A stretch of DNA of 64,000 nt, taken from positions 7,501 to 71,500 of the forward strand of contig NZ_JACYFG010000006.1 of assembly GCF_014803405.1 (NCBI RefSeq), in the 5' to 3' direction. Shown here in pieces: positions 1-8,214 of the stretch. The notes beneath the pieces are model-generated. The model searched no databases. It saw nothing but the letters and a program-made list of their open reading frames with translations, and had not been told where the DNA came from. A program made the position numbers and the translations under genes. This stretch comes from Pelagicoccus enzymogenes (GTDB lineage Bacteria > Verrucomicrobiota > Verrucomicrobiia > Opitutales > Opitutaceae). The number at the start of each line of letters is the position of its first letter. Positions within the stretch are counted from its first letter, which is position 1.

Positions 1-618
1 TCCGAGAAGCTCCGCAAGGAGATGGGCGACGCGGCAGTGCGGGCCACCAAGGCCGCCAACTACGAAGGAGCTGGCACCATCGAATTCCTAGTCGACGACA
101 AGGGCGGTTACTACTTCCTCGAGATGAATACCCGCATCCAGGTGGAGCACCCGGTCACCGAGGAAGTAACCGGTATCGACTTGATAAAGCAGCAGCTGCT
201 GGTCGCCCAGGGCGAAAAGCTTTCCTTCAAGCAAGAGGATATCGTCATCAGCAAACACGCCATCGAGTGTCGCATCAACGCGGAAGACCCGGCCCGAGGC
301 TTCATGCCAAGTCCCGGTTGCATTGATCTCTACTACGCGCCTGGCGGACACGGAGTCCGCGTGGACTCGCATGCCTACGGAGGCTACATCATCCCTCCGT
401 ACTACGACAGCATGATCGGCAAGCTCATCACATATGGCGCGAACCGTGAAGTCGCGATCCAACGCATGTACCGAGCGCTCAACGAATACCTCATCCGCGG
501 CATCAAAACCACGATACCTTTGCAAAAAGCCATCATCAGCGATCCCGATTTCAGAGCCGGAAAAGCCACCACCAAGTTCATGGAGGACTTCATGGCCCGC
601 AATCCCAAGTTCGATTAA
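1..618 (+). CDS. accC: Biotin carboxylase subunit of acetyl-CoA carboxylase (C-terminal part)
   Basis: The reading frame is open from the first base, so the N-terminus lies outside the window; 205 residues are present. Biotin carboxylase carboxylates biotin on the carrier protein AccB with ATP and bicarbonate, the first step of fatty acid synthesis, in the cytoplasm. The visible part holds the end of the ATP-grasp domain, with the catalytic segment [14 protein letters not shown], and the C-terminal biotin carboxylase domain (ECRINAEDP). It ends in a normal place for AccC. The Asp23-like gene follows after 133 bases. Family assignment is firm; it could in principle belong to a related carboxylase, but the length after the catalytic motif fits stand-alone AccC. 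Confidence 0.95.
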   Translation, partial: SEKLRKEMGDAAVRATKAANYEGAGTIEFLVDDKGGYYFLEMNTRIQVEHPVTEEVTGIDLIKQQLLVAQGEKLSFKQEDIVISKHAIECRINAEDPARGFMPSPGCIDLYYAPGGHGVRVDSHAYGGYIIPPYYDSMIGKLITYGANREVAIQRMYRALNEYLIRGIKTTIPLQKAIISDPDFRAGKATTKFMEDFMARNPKFD

Positions 619-751
619 GCTGCCTCAGCTAGCCAGACACCAAGGCTGGCATTTACAAATCACCGCCAAAAGCCTAGGAACAATAGCAGGCAAGTCGCTA
701 CAAAACGCAGCATACCGCTGAGAAACAAATCACACTCTAACACCTCAAACC

Positions 752-1192
752 ATGGACCAACAAGAACCCAGCATCGAGATCGGAGAAGATCAGGATGGAA
801 CACTCGGCCAAATCAAGGTCAACCACACCGTGGTCGCTACCATCGTCAAGATGGCGGCTACTAGCGTGAAAGGCGTCGTCGGCGTCGGCGGCAGCTTCAT
901 CGAAAACGTGTCAGCCCTCTTTTCGAGCAAGGACTACGACAAGGGCGTTCGCGTTTCCGAGGACGAAGGCGGAAATTACCTCATCGAGCTTCGCGTCCAC
1001 ATGGAATACGGAGTTGCCCTCGCTCAGACCGCAGAAAACCTCCAGCTCACCGTCGGCAAGCAAGTCACCAACATGACTGGCAAGACAGTGGCAGCCGTAG
1101 ACGTTATCATCGAAGGCGTGAAAATGCCCGAGGAAGTTGCGGCATCTCGCAAAGCAGCCGAGGAAGAATCGAAAAACTCCCTCGCTGACTAG
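752..1192 (+). CDS. Asp23/Gls24 family envelope stress protein
   Basis: A 146-residue protein without signal peptide or membrane segment. The central region (about residues 22-125, with KVNHTVVATIVKMAA and VKGVVGVGG) is typical of the Asp23/Gls24 family. The C-terminal tail is charged. In Gram-positive bacteria Asp23 is a cytoplasmic protein held at the membrane by AmaP and linked to envelope stress. The next gene starts 30 bases downstream and looks AmaP-like, so the pair probably forms such a membrane-anchored complex here too. The role in this Gram-negative lineage is not established. The start is an ATG. Confidence 0.88.
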   Translation: MDQQEPSIEIGEDQDGTLGQIKVNHTVVATIVKMAATSVKGVVGVGGSFIENVSALFSSKDYDKGVRVSEDEGGNYLIELRVHMEYGVALAQTAENLQLTVGKQVTNMTGKTVAAVDVIIEGVKMPEEVAASRKAAEEESKNSLAD

Positions 1193-1221
1193 CGCGCCCA
1201 AAGTCCACTCCTCTCCAAAGC

Positions 1222-1752
1222 GTGGAAACCTTCCAAGAACTGATGACCCAACTGACGCCGCTCCAAATTGGAGTGGCCGCGGTTGCCTTTATCTTTCTCC
1301 TGATCGGACTGCGCTTGGTTTTCAAAAAGCCGCCTGCCCACCTCACCGCGTTCAGTGGCGATGCGGGCAGCGTTCTCGTATCACGCAAAGCGCTTCAGGA
1401 GCTCATCCGCTCCGCATGCCTACTCGACGAATGGGTTGAGGCAGCACGGCCCACCATTCGCCTGCGCAACAACAAAGTCACCGCCCGCGTCGAGCTTCGC
1501 CTCGCCCGGCCCGAGGACCTGAAAGCCATTTGCGAACGCGTCCAGGAGCATATCACCGCCCTGCTGCAAAAGTCGCTCAGCTTCGAGCAAATCGGGGAGA
1601 TCGAAATTGTCGTGAAGAGCTTCGGGAAAGAAGCGGCCGAAACCGAACGCCTCCCGCAAAAGAGCCTTCCGCCAGCCGCCCAAAACGTATCCCCAGAGGT
1701 CGAAGAACGCGATTCCCCGGCGAAAGAGGCGAGCCCAGGGAAAAAGGACTAA
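1222..1752 (+). CDS. AmaP-like membrane anchor of the Asp23 protein
   Basis: A 176-residue protein with one clear membrane helix at about residues 15-34 (GVAAVAFIFLLIGLRLVF). A soluble domain of about 100 residues follows, whose pattern (ITALLQKSLSFEQIG, EIEIVV) resembles the Asp23-interacting part of alkaline-shock membrane anchor proteins. The last 40 residues are charged and low in complexity. The chosen start is GTG at 1222; an in-frame ATG seven codons later is possible. Its stop codon overlaps the stop of the converging glycosyltransferase gene by four bases. Function is inferred mainly from its place next to the Asp23-like gene. Confidence 0.7.
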   Translation: METFQELMTQLTPLQIGVAAVAFIFLLIGLRLVFKKPPAHLTAFSGDAGSVLVSRKALQELIRSACLLDEWVEAARPTIRLRNNKVTARVELRLARPEDLKAICERVQEHITALLQKSLSFEQIGEIEIVVKSFGKEAAETERLPQKSLPPAAQNVSPEVEERDSPAKEASPGKKD

Positions 1753-3296
1753 CGGAGCCGATAGGCGCTCACCCGCTCCGCCACAGGCCCGAGCAACTCC
1801 CAGCGATCGGCGTACCGCCTCAGGATCGAATCCTCTCGCTTAACTTCGAAGTCGTGCAGCACCGCTACAACTGGCACCCCCTCTACAAGAGCGGCATCGC
1901 GTAGGAGCTCCCAGTCAGCATCCCAATCGGCGAGGTCCCAGCGGAAAACGGGAAATTCGGTGTAATAATAAAAAGCGCCGCTCGACTGCATGCACACTAC
2001 GATAGTATCCGCTGCGAGGTTTTCGACAGCCCACTGGCACTCGATCTCGTAGCGTCGCTCGAACGCCTGCTCCCCAAACACGTTGAGCTTGTCCACCCAA
2101 TAACAACCCACAGCAACCGAAGCCCCCGCTAAGCCCAAAGCCAGCCACGCTTCCCCTCGAGACGACTTCGCCGCACGAGTCGCTACGCCTTCCAGCCAAT
2201 TCGCCGACAACAAGGCAAGTCCCGGGAAGGCAAGCAAAACGAAGCGCAGGAACCACCAAGTTTGGCTGGTAAAAACGTAAAAGGCGTAGAACCCAAAAAA
2301 CGGAAGGATCCAAGCCCACAGGAAAAGAACCTTCGGACACCTAAGATTCAAGGAGCCCAGAAACGCAGCCGGCAGCACGAGGCCAAACATGGCGAACAAC
2401 ATCGTCTCGCCATAGTGAAATACCGTTGGAACCAAGTAATCCCAAGAAAAGAAGGCCCAAAGATCCCCATAGCCGCTGCCGAACGCATCGCCATAGAAAG
2501 TCCAGTTTCCCCAAAGAAAAGCGACAAAAGCTGGCATTCCTCCAAGAGTCCCCCAGGCCCACCGACGCCAGCCGGCCTTGGCTTGCAGCAAAGCGACCAC
2601 CAAGGGCACGAAGAGCAGGACGCTCGACGGGCGGGTCAGCACGGCCCATCCGACCAGAAAACCGCAAACACAAGCCCAGCCGCTGGAACGCTTCGCCTGC
2701 AATGCCAGCAGCAACACCCAAATCGCCTGGCAACTCGCCAAGGCGTCCGACATCGGAATCAGGGAGCTCCACAGAAAAAGAGGGGAACTCGCGAAAATAG
2801 CCACTGCGTAAAACCGCCAAGGCGGAGCCAATCCCAACTCCTTCCCCAATAGCCAAAGGCCCAAGCAAGCCAACAAGGCCACAAGAGCGTAAACCATGCG
2901 CATCCCAAACTCCGATTCGCACACACCACCAACCGACAGCAGCAGCGGCAGCCCCATCGGGTAGGTCGGCGATAAGCGACCATCGCTTTCTCGAAAGGTA
3001 AAGCCAAGCGGCTGGAAATACCCCTTGGGCAAGGCCCTAAACGCATCCCCCTCAGGCAACCTTAGATTTTCCGTCACGGATCCCTCACTCAACAACCGAG
3101 CGAAGTTCATATATCCGCTGGCATCTGCACCGCCCGCGACCGGGACCATCTTCCAGAATATCAAAACCGCCAAAAGAGCCGACAGCAGGACGGAGGCCCC
3201 AAACCAATTCCTTTCACGGGAACTCGCTCCTTGCGAACCGATCGCCAGCTGCCTACTTCGAACTTCCGCAATTCGAGATTTTGACAATTCAAACAC
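1749..3296 (-). CDS. Multi-spanning membrane glycosyltransferase-like protein (ArnT/PMT superfamily)
   Basis: A 515-residue protein with about ten predicted membrane helices. The first follows residue 30, then comes a loop with an Asp-containing segment (GGADASGYMNFARLL), where GT-C enzymes of the ArnT/PMT type place catalytic acidic residues. The C-terminus is a soluble domain of about 100 residues (WAVENLAADTIVVC). Such proteins transfer sugars from polyprenyl-phosphate donors on the outer face of the inner membrane; the substrate here cannot be told. Translation probably starts at GTG 3296, because the next Met is inside the first helix. It is divergent from thiE with about 65 bases between. 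Confidence 0.72.
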   Translation of the reverse strand: MFELSKSRIAEVRSRQLAIGSQGASSRERNWFGASVLLSALLAVLIFWKMVPVAGGADASGYMNFARLLSEGSVTENLRLPEGDAFRALPKGYFQPLGFTFRESDGRLSPTYPMGLPLLLSVGGVCESEFGMRMVYALVALLACLGLWLLGKELGLAPPWRFYAVAIFASSPLFLWSSLIPMSDALASCQAIWVLLLALQAKRSSGWACVCGFLVGWAVLTRPSSVLLFVPLVVALLQAKAGWRRWAWGTLGGMPAFVAFLWGNWTFYGDAFGSGYGDLWAFFSWDYLVPTVFHYGETMLFAMFGLVLPAAFLGSLNLRCPKVLFLWAWILPFFGFYAFYVFTSQTWWFLRFVLLAFPGLALLSANWLEGVATRAAKSSRGEAWLALGLAGASVAVGCYWVDKLNVFGEQAFERRYEIECQWAVENLAADTIVVCMQSSGAFYYYTEFPVFRWDLADWDADWELLRDAALVEGVPVVAVLHDFEVKREDSILRRYADRWELLGPVAERVSAYRLR

Positions 3297-3361
3297 GGAC
3301 TGATCCCTTAGCCGCGAAACCCTTGCGAGAAAAGCAGAATGATCTGCTTCCAGCGCTGCTC

Positions 3362-4012
3362 ATGAACCTTTCCCTTCACCAATCAACTTTCTACGGGATC
3401 CTAGACACTGGATACGTCAGCCCAGAGAACTGGGTCGCCAAGTACGAAGCCCTCGTATCTGGCGGCGCTAGCATCGTACAAATCCGTGCTAAGGACTCCA
3501 ACCAGTCCGAACGCTATCAGCTTACTGAACAAATCGTTCGGTACCGAGCTCAAAGCGCCGCGCCCCAGCCACACCTTGTCATCAACGATGACTTGGAACT
3601 TGCCCTAGAGCACCCTGACCTCGGGCTTCACGTCGGCCAGGAAGACCTTCCAGCCGTCGAGGCGAGAAAGCGACTCGGCCCCAATCGCCTGCTTGGGCTC
3701 TCGACCCATTCCCCCGAACAAGCCCGCGCTGCCATGGCACTACCCGCTGGGACCCTCAACTACTTTGCCGTCGGTCCCGTGTTCGCCACCCAAACCAAAC
3801 CCACATACACCCCGGTGGGCCTGGAACTGGTCGAATACGTGGCCAAACAAAGGCCGGAGCTGCCGTTCTTCTGCATTGGCGGCATCAATCGACGCAATAT
3901 CGAACAAGTAATCGCAGCAGGCGCCTCCCGCATCGTTACCGTTTCGGACGTCCTTTGCTCAGCCGACACCGCTGCAGCAGTGCGAGAAAGCATCTCGATT
4001 GCCCGGAAGTAG
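3362..4012 (+). CDS. thiE: Thiamine phosphate synthase
   Basis: A 216-residue cytoplasmic enzyme that joins the pyrimidine and thiazole moieties to thiamine phosphate. The TIM-barrel motifs are present: GGASIVQIRAKD near the start, then HLVINDD, LGLHVGQEDLP, GLSTHSPEQA, NYFAVGPVF and the phosphate-binding FCIGGINRRNI. The frame is open 27 codons further upstream from a TTG, but the conserved region begins just after ATG 3362, so this start was chosen. No other thiamine genes lie beside it, and no TPP riboswitch could be recognised in the short space before it. TenI-type proteins resemble ThiE, but TenI usually lacks the intact QIR/K and GPVF segments seen here. Confidence 0.88.
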   Translation: MNLSLHQSTFYGILDTGYVSPENWVAKYEALVSGGASIVQIRAKDSNQSERYQLTEQIVRYRAQSAAPQPHLVINDDLELALEHPDLGLHVGQEDLPAVEARKRLGPNRLLGLSTHSPEQARAAMALPAGTLNYFAVGPVFATQTKPTYTPVGLELVEYVAKQRPELPFFCIGGINRRNIEQVIAAGASRIVTVSDVLCSADTAAAVRESISIARK

Positions 4013-4050
4013 AGCGAGAAACCCTCAGGAAACACCCTCAGCCCAGTGTT

Positions 4051-4065
4051 TTTGATTGCATCAAA
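4051..4065. promoter_or_regulatory. Palindrome upstream of the LacI-type gene, possible operator
   Basis: A perfect inverted repeat TTTGAT-TGC-ATCAAA lies about 90 bases before the LacI-family start. It overlaps a direct repeat of ATTGCATC (4055-4062 and 4065-4072, one helical turn apart). LacI-type proteins bind such short palindromes and often control their own gene, so self-regulation is a reasonable inference. Binding is not shown, and no second perfect copy was found in the neighbouring sugar genes. Confidence 0.35.
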
Positions 4066-4151
4066 TTGCATCTAAACAACACTTAAGCAGCTCCTTATCC
4101 TATGGAGTGATCCAAGCTCCTGCAAGCGCCAAACGCACGACCCTGAACCAT

Positions 4152-5207
4152 ATGGCCAAACTTAACCAAAAGTACATCGCCGATAAGCTAAACCTTTCCC
4201 GCACCACCGTCTCGCGTTGCTTCACCAATCACCCAAAAATCAACCCGGAGACAAGAGCTAAGGTTTTCAGGCTAGCCGCCGAAATGGGGTACTCCTACTC
4301 CGCCCAGCGGGGAGGCAACAACATCAAGCTGCAGGGCCGCAAGAAGCTCGCCGTCATCGTGGGCATCAGCGAGGATCAACGCTCGAAGAACGACACCAAG
4401 ACTGCAGAGGAACTCCTCACCGGAATCACGGAAAAAGCAGCGATCGAGAAACTCGAAGTGGAAGTGTTCTACGTCGATCCCAAAGAATTCCTCCCCCAAT
4501 CCCGGGCACGCCAAATCATCAGGGGCATCAGCTGTCTCGATTGGAAAGGCACCATCATCATCTACCCCCTCAAAGAGGAAGCGGTAGGAAACATAATGGC
4601 CAAGTTCCCCACCGTCTCCGTTCTCGAGGACTACGACGACTGCGACGTCGACTGCATCCACCCGGACCAGATACGCGGCATTTCGCGAGTCATGCAACAC
4701 CTCGTCCAGCTAGGTCACAAGCGCATCGGCTTCCTCAGCTGGAAATACGCCGTCAACACCCCTTGGGTGGAACGTCGCCTCGGCGCCTACGTGGAGAACC
4801 TTTACCGCTTCGGCCTGGAGCTCGATCCAGACATCATTCTCAACCTGCGCCCAGAGGAACAACTCCCCCTCGACGAGCTTGATCGCCTCGCAGCCGAATA
4901 CACACGCAGCAAAGGCGTCACCGCCTGGGTCTGCGCCGCAGACCACCAAGCCTACCACCTCATGGATTCCTTCGAGAAACTCGGAGTCGCCGTACCGGAG
5001 CAATGCTCCATCACCGGATTCGACGGCCTGACTCCCCCCGACGGAAAAAAGCAGCTTACCTCCGTGCGCATCCCCTTCCGTGACATTGGAATCTCCGCCG
5101 TAAGCTCGCTAATTCGCAAAATCGATCACCCCAACACCAGCCGCAGAAACGTGCAGGTATCCGGGGAATTCGTTCTCGGCCAGACCTCAGCTCCTCCCCC
5201 CCTCTAG
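4152..5207 (+). CDS. LacI-family transcription regulator
   Basis: A 351-residue regulator. The N-terminal helix-turn-helix (residues about 5-30, YIADKLNLSRTTVSRCF) and hinge (PETRAKVFRLAAEMGY) are typical of LacI/GalR proteins. A periplasmic-binding-like ligand domain fills the rest, with FPTVSVLEDYDD, HLVQLGHKRIGFLS and SITGFDGL. ATG 4152 was chosen because the helix-turn-helix begins there; the frame is open 32 codons upstream. It probably senses a sugar and controls the hydrolase, symporter, receptor and GH16 genes of the block at 5.4-16 kb. The gene converges with the glycoside hydrolase, with a terminator between them. Confidence 0.9.
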   Translation: MAKLNQKYIADKLNLSRTTVSRCFTNHPKINPETRAKVFRLAAEMGYSYSAQRGGNNIKLQGRKKLAVIVGISEDQRSKNDTKTAEELLTGITEKAAIEKLEVEVFYVDPKEFLPQSRARQIIRGISCLDWKGTIIIYPLKEEAVGNIMAKFPTVSVLEDYDDCDVDCIHPDQIRGISRVMQHLVQLGHKRIGFLSWKYAVNTPWVERRLGAYVENLYRFGLELDPDIILNLRPEEQLPLDELDRLAAEYTRSKGVTAWVCAADHQAYHLMDSFEKLGVAVPEQCSITGFDGLTPPDGKKQLTSVRIPFRDIGISAVSSLIRKIDHPNTSRRNVQVSGEFVLGQTSAPPPL

Positions 5208-5304
5208 AGGCGGAGCATCCAGGCTCCAATTTCGCCTCCCCCCTCCTGTTACTGGAAAGAAGGCATCGACTTGCGTCCGCCCCGAACCCCGCGCCCGCTT
5301 CACG

Positions 5305-5338
5305 AAAAAAGGACTCCCGCTTCAAGCAGGCCGTCCTC
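5305..5338 (-). terminator. Intrinsic terminator of the symporter-hydrolase operon
   Basis: On the minus strand AGGAC...GTCCT closes a hairpin whose inner arms CCTGCTT/AAGCGGG also pair (one wobble), followed directly by a run of T. It lies about 30 bases after the stop of the minus-strand hydrolase gene. Confidence 0.75.
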
Positions 5339-5369
5339 TCGTTTAGGTAGTCATCCAGTGGGCGCAGCG

Positions 5370-6608
5370 CTAGCGGCTGTCGACCCTGAAGGGAATATTG
5401 GCGGTAGCGACCCAGCGATCGCCGTAGCGGAGCTCCACAAACAAGCGATAGTTGCCTAAAACCAAGGGAGCAGAAAAACATACGCGACCTTCTCCTAGCG
5501 GCTCGAAACGCGTATCCAATACCTCCGACATCTCCTCCCTGTCGCCTCCGACTTTCTTGTCCTCGCTTTCGCGAGCAACCGACCAGATCGCATCAGCGAG
5601 CGAATCCTTCCCCCGAGAGGCCTCGCATGCAGCCTCTACCCAGTCTCCGGGTTTCAAAGTCACATCCGCTGAAGCATCTTTCGAGTCGAGCAACAGTCGG
5701 GATATCTGCGGGCAAGCGCCCTCTTCACCCTTCACTGACCAAAGGGATGAAATCGCATCCACCGATTCCGTGGCCCGGCCATGCTTGTCGAAAAGGCCAT
5801 ACCATGTCGGCGTCCTTTCTTGCTTGTTTCCCCAAAGAAAAACGTAGCTTCCCAAGCACTGCCCATGCGAACCATCTAGCTTTTGATAACGACGCCGCAC
5901 CTGGGCAGCCTTTTCCGTAGAAGACGGTTCGATCTCCGCTCCCCAGGACGTTTGACGCACTTCCCAATGCCCGTTGGCGCCCCACTCCGTTACCAGGTAC
6001 GGACGAGTCCAACCGATGCGGTCCAACTTGCACTGAACCAACTCCAAATCACCGTAGGAATTGAAGCTCACAAAATCGATCGATGGACAATAGGCCTCGA
6101 TGCACTGAAGCGCCGCTTCGTCCACTGACGCCAGAACAGTCATCACAGGGTGCAGCGAATCCTCCTGCTTGATGAAGGCAGCGACCGCTTCCACTGCCTT
6201 CCAGACCTCCGGATCCAACTCCGTTACTCCCAGCTCCAATTCGTTGCCCACTCCCCAAACGAGCAAGGATGGCTCCGCGGCCAAAGCGCGCACCTGTTCC
6301 TTCAACGCCTCGAACTGAGACTCGCGCAAAGGCGCATCCGAGTAGTCGAAGCCCTGCCGCGGCGGCACCATCCAAAGCCCCGCGCACAGCGATAGTCCGT
6401 AACGACGCACCTCCGGCAACGCTTTTTCCGTTTGGTCCATACCCCAGGTACGAAGCGAGTTTCCTCCCGCATCCGCCAGCTCCCTTATATGCTCGTATCC
6501 AGCGGCACCCTTAACGAAAAAAGGTTTCCCGTCTCTAAAAAGTGAATACCCGTTTTCCGTGCCACGTACCTCCACGCGAACCGGACGATTGTTTTCAATC
6601 AATGACAT
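5370..6608 (-). CDS. Cytoplasmic clan-A (TIM-barrel) glycoside hydrolase, GH2/GH5-like
   Basis: A 412-residue protein without signal peptide. A TIM barrel covers about residues 25-300. It has the clan-A pair of catalytic glutamates: acid/base E123 in VWGVGNELE and nucleophile E208 in YLVTEWGANG. The opening FFVKGAAGYEHI and NSLRTWGM are typical of GH2/GH5-like catalytic domains. A beta-rich domain of about 100 residues follows. ATG 6608 was chosen because GGAAGGG stands before it; it then begins 13 bases after the symporter stop. Its location after the importer suggests that it cleaves oligosaccharides inside the cell, beta-glucan fragments being the best guess from the GH16 neighbour. The exact family and bond are not determined. 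Confidence 0.75.
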   Translation of the reverse strand: MSLIENNRPVRVEVRGTENGYSLFRDGKPFFVKGAAGYEHIRELADAGGNSLRTWGMDQTEKALPEVRRYGLSLCAGLWMVPPRQGFDYSDAPLRESQFEALKEQVRALAAEPSLLVWGVGNELELGVTELDPEVWKAVEAVAAFIKQEDSLHPVMTVLASVDEAALQCIEAYCPSIDFVSFNSYGDLELVQCKLDRIGWTRPYLVTEWGANGHWEVRQTSWGAEIEPSSTEKAAQVRRRYQKLDGSHGQCLGSYVFLWGNKQERTPTWYGLFDKHGRATESVDAISSLWSVKGEEGACPQISRLLLDSKDASADVTLKPGDWVEAACEASRGKDSLADAIWSVARESEDKKVGGDREEMSEVLDTRFEPLGEGRVCFSAPLVLGNYRLFVELRYGDRWVATANIPFRVDSR

Positions 6609-6621
6609 TTCAAATCCCTTC

Positions 6622-8052
6622 CTATTCGACAGCGCCTCTACGAGCGCCAAGCTCCCTCTCGATTTGCGTCAAAGTCGCCGTCCTCAGAGGGTAAAATACC
6701 AACGCAACGATCGCCGCAGCAGCTAAGCCCGCGGGAAAGAGCGAAAACAAAACGCGAATGCCCATCATCGCAGCTGGCCCTTGCTCCACGCCGGCTTCAA
6801 AGCCGACTAGCCCAAGATACCAGCCTGCCATAGCTCCTCCGATAGCCAGTCCCATCTTTTGGGCGAACAGAGCTGCGGAGAAAACCAAACCAGTCGACCT
6901 GCGCCCCCAACGCCACTCCCCATAGTCCGCAACGTCAGCGTACATCGACCAAACTAGCGGCACGGTCGGTCCCGCGAGGAAGCCGCCCATCACGCTAAGG
7001 CCAAGCATCAGCCAAAACTGATCAGGCGGAGTGACGAAGAACAGCGCCATGGAAGCTGCATTGGCCAGAGAGAACCAGATCATTATCGAACGCTTCTCGA
7101 AGCGAGCCGCCAAAGGCTTAGACAACCACACGCCCGCAATCAACCCAAGCATACCGGAGGTCATTACTATACTGGTCTGGTCGAATATGAGAAACATCGG
7201 CGCATCCGATGCTCCCACGTAGTACTTGAAGTAGTACACTGTTGCCGCCCCGCGGGCCGCCACGTTCGCCAAAGTGAATACAGCGACGAAAAACAGGATC
7301 AACCAAGGCCGGTTCTTGACCAATGCGCGCAAGTCTTCTCCAAGGTTATTTTTCTGGCTAGCCGGAGGCTGTACCCGCTCCCTCGTTCCCTTGAAGGTGA
7401 TGAAGAACATCACCACGGAAACCGCGGCGAAGATCGCCATCGTCACTTGAAATCCAAACGCCTCGTTGTCCTCTCCCCCTATCGCATAAACCAAAGGGCG
7501 TACGAACATCGAGATGAGAAGACCACCCGCAAAGGCTCCAAAAAAGCGATAGCTGGAGACCAGTGTCCGTTCCGTAGAGGATGGCGATATTACGCCAAGC
7601 AAAGCCGAGTACGGGATATTGATAGCCGTGTAGGCCAGCATCATCGCGATGTAGGTGGCATACGCATAGGCGAGCTTTCCCTGTTCGCTGATATCGGGCA
7701 CCACAAACATCAAGTATCCAATCATCCCATACGGAATGGCCATCCACAACAGGTACGGCCGAAACTTCCCCCAACGGCTGTTGGTGCGATCCGAGATGAC
7801 GCCCATAATCGGATCGCTGAACATGTCGACCACCCGAGCCGCCAAAAATATACTCCCCGCCGCTGCGGGACCAATACCGAAAACGTCGGTGTAGTAGTAC
7901 AGCAAGAACAGGTTAAAGGTCTGAAAGAAGAAGTTCGACGCGGTATCTCCCAAGCCGTAACTCAGCTTTTCAGAAACGCTAAGTCGTTCGCCATCTTTCG
8001 AGCCGGAATTTAGTAGTTCCGATTTCGATACACCTTTTGTGGCAGTCGTCAT
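6622..8052 (-). CDS. GPH-family sugar:cation symporter (MFS)
   Basis: A 476-residue inner-membrane protein with twelve predicted helices. The N-terminus (LSYGLGDTASNFFFQTFNLFLLYYYTDVFG) and the segments DPIMGVISDRTNSRWGKFRP and YADVADYGEWRWGRRSTGL are diagnostic of the glycoside-pentoside-hexuronide:cation symporters (MelB/XynP-like). These bring in oligosaccharides or glycosides with a proton or sodium ion. ATG 8052 was chosen; the frame is open 20 codons upstream without any conserved sequence. The gene forms an operon with the hydrolase downstream and is cut off from the TonB receptor upstream by a strong terminator, so it needs its own promoter in 8053-8150. Confidence 0.9.
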   Translation of the reverse strand: MTTATKGVSKSELLNSGSKDGERLSVSEKLSYGLGDTASNFFFQTFNLFLLYYYTDVFGIGPAAAGSIFLAARVVDMFSDPIMGVISDRTNSRWGKFRPYLLWMAIPYGMIGYLMFVVPDISEQGKLAYAYATYIAMMLAYTAINIPYSALLGVISPSSTERTLVSSYRFFGAFAGGLLISMFVRPLVYAIGGEDNEAFGFQVTMAIFAAVSVVMFFITFKGTRERVQPPASQKNNLGEDLRALVKNRPWLILFFVAVFTLANVAARGAATVYYFKYYVGASDAPMFLIFDQTSIVMTSGMLGLIAGVWLSKPLAARFEKRSIMIWFSLANAASMALFFVTPPDQFWLMLGLSVMGGFLAGPTVPLVWSMYADVADYGEWRWGRRSTGLVFSAALFAQKMGLAIGGAMAGWYLGLVGFEAGVEQGPAAMMGIRVLFSLFPAGLAAAAIVALVFYPLRTATLTQIERELGARRGAVE

Positions 8053-8152
8053 ATGAAGGAAAAAACGGGAGCAGCGAGCAGAGCTGGCTACTACTACAAG
8101 GACGTAATTCAACAGAACGAGACCACTTCAGGCCTCGTAGGAAACAGTTTTC

Positions 8153-8200
8153 AAAAAAAAGAGCGGCGCCGGATCGCAGTTGACTACGCCAGCGCCGCCC
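8153..8200 (-). terminator. Intrinsic terminator after the TonB receptor gene
   Basis: On the minus strand a 12-pair GC-rich stem (GGGCGGCGCTGG with CCGGCGCCGCTC, two wobbles) is followed by eight T. It begins 14 bases after the receptor stop. Confidence 0.85.
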
Positions 8201-8214
8201 ACACTACCATTCGT

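Noticed and set aside
3297-3361. TPP riboswitch before thiE
   Set aside because: The space is too short, and neither CTGAGA nor ACCTGA-type core could be found.
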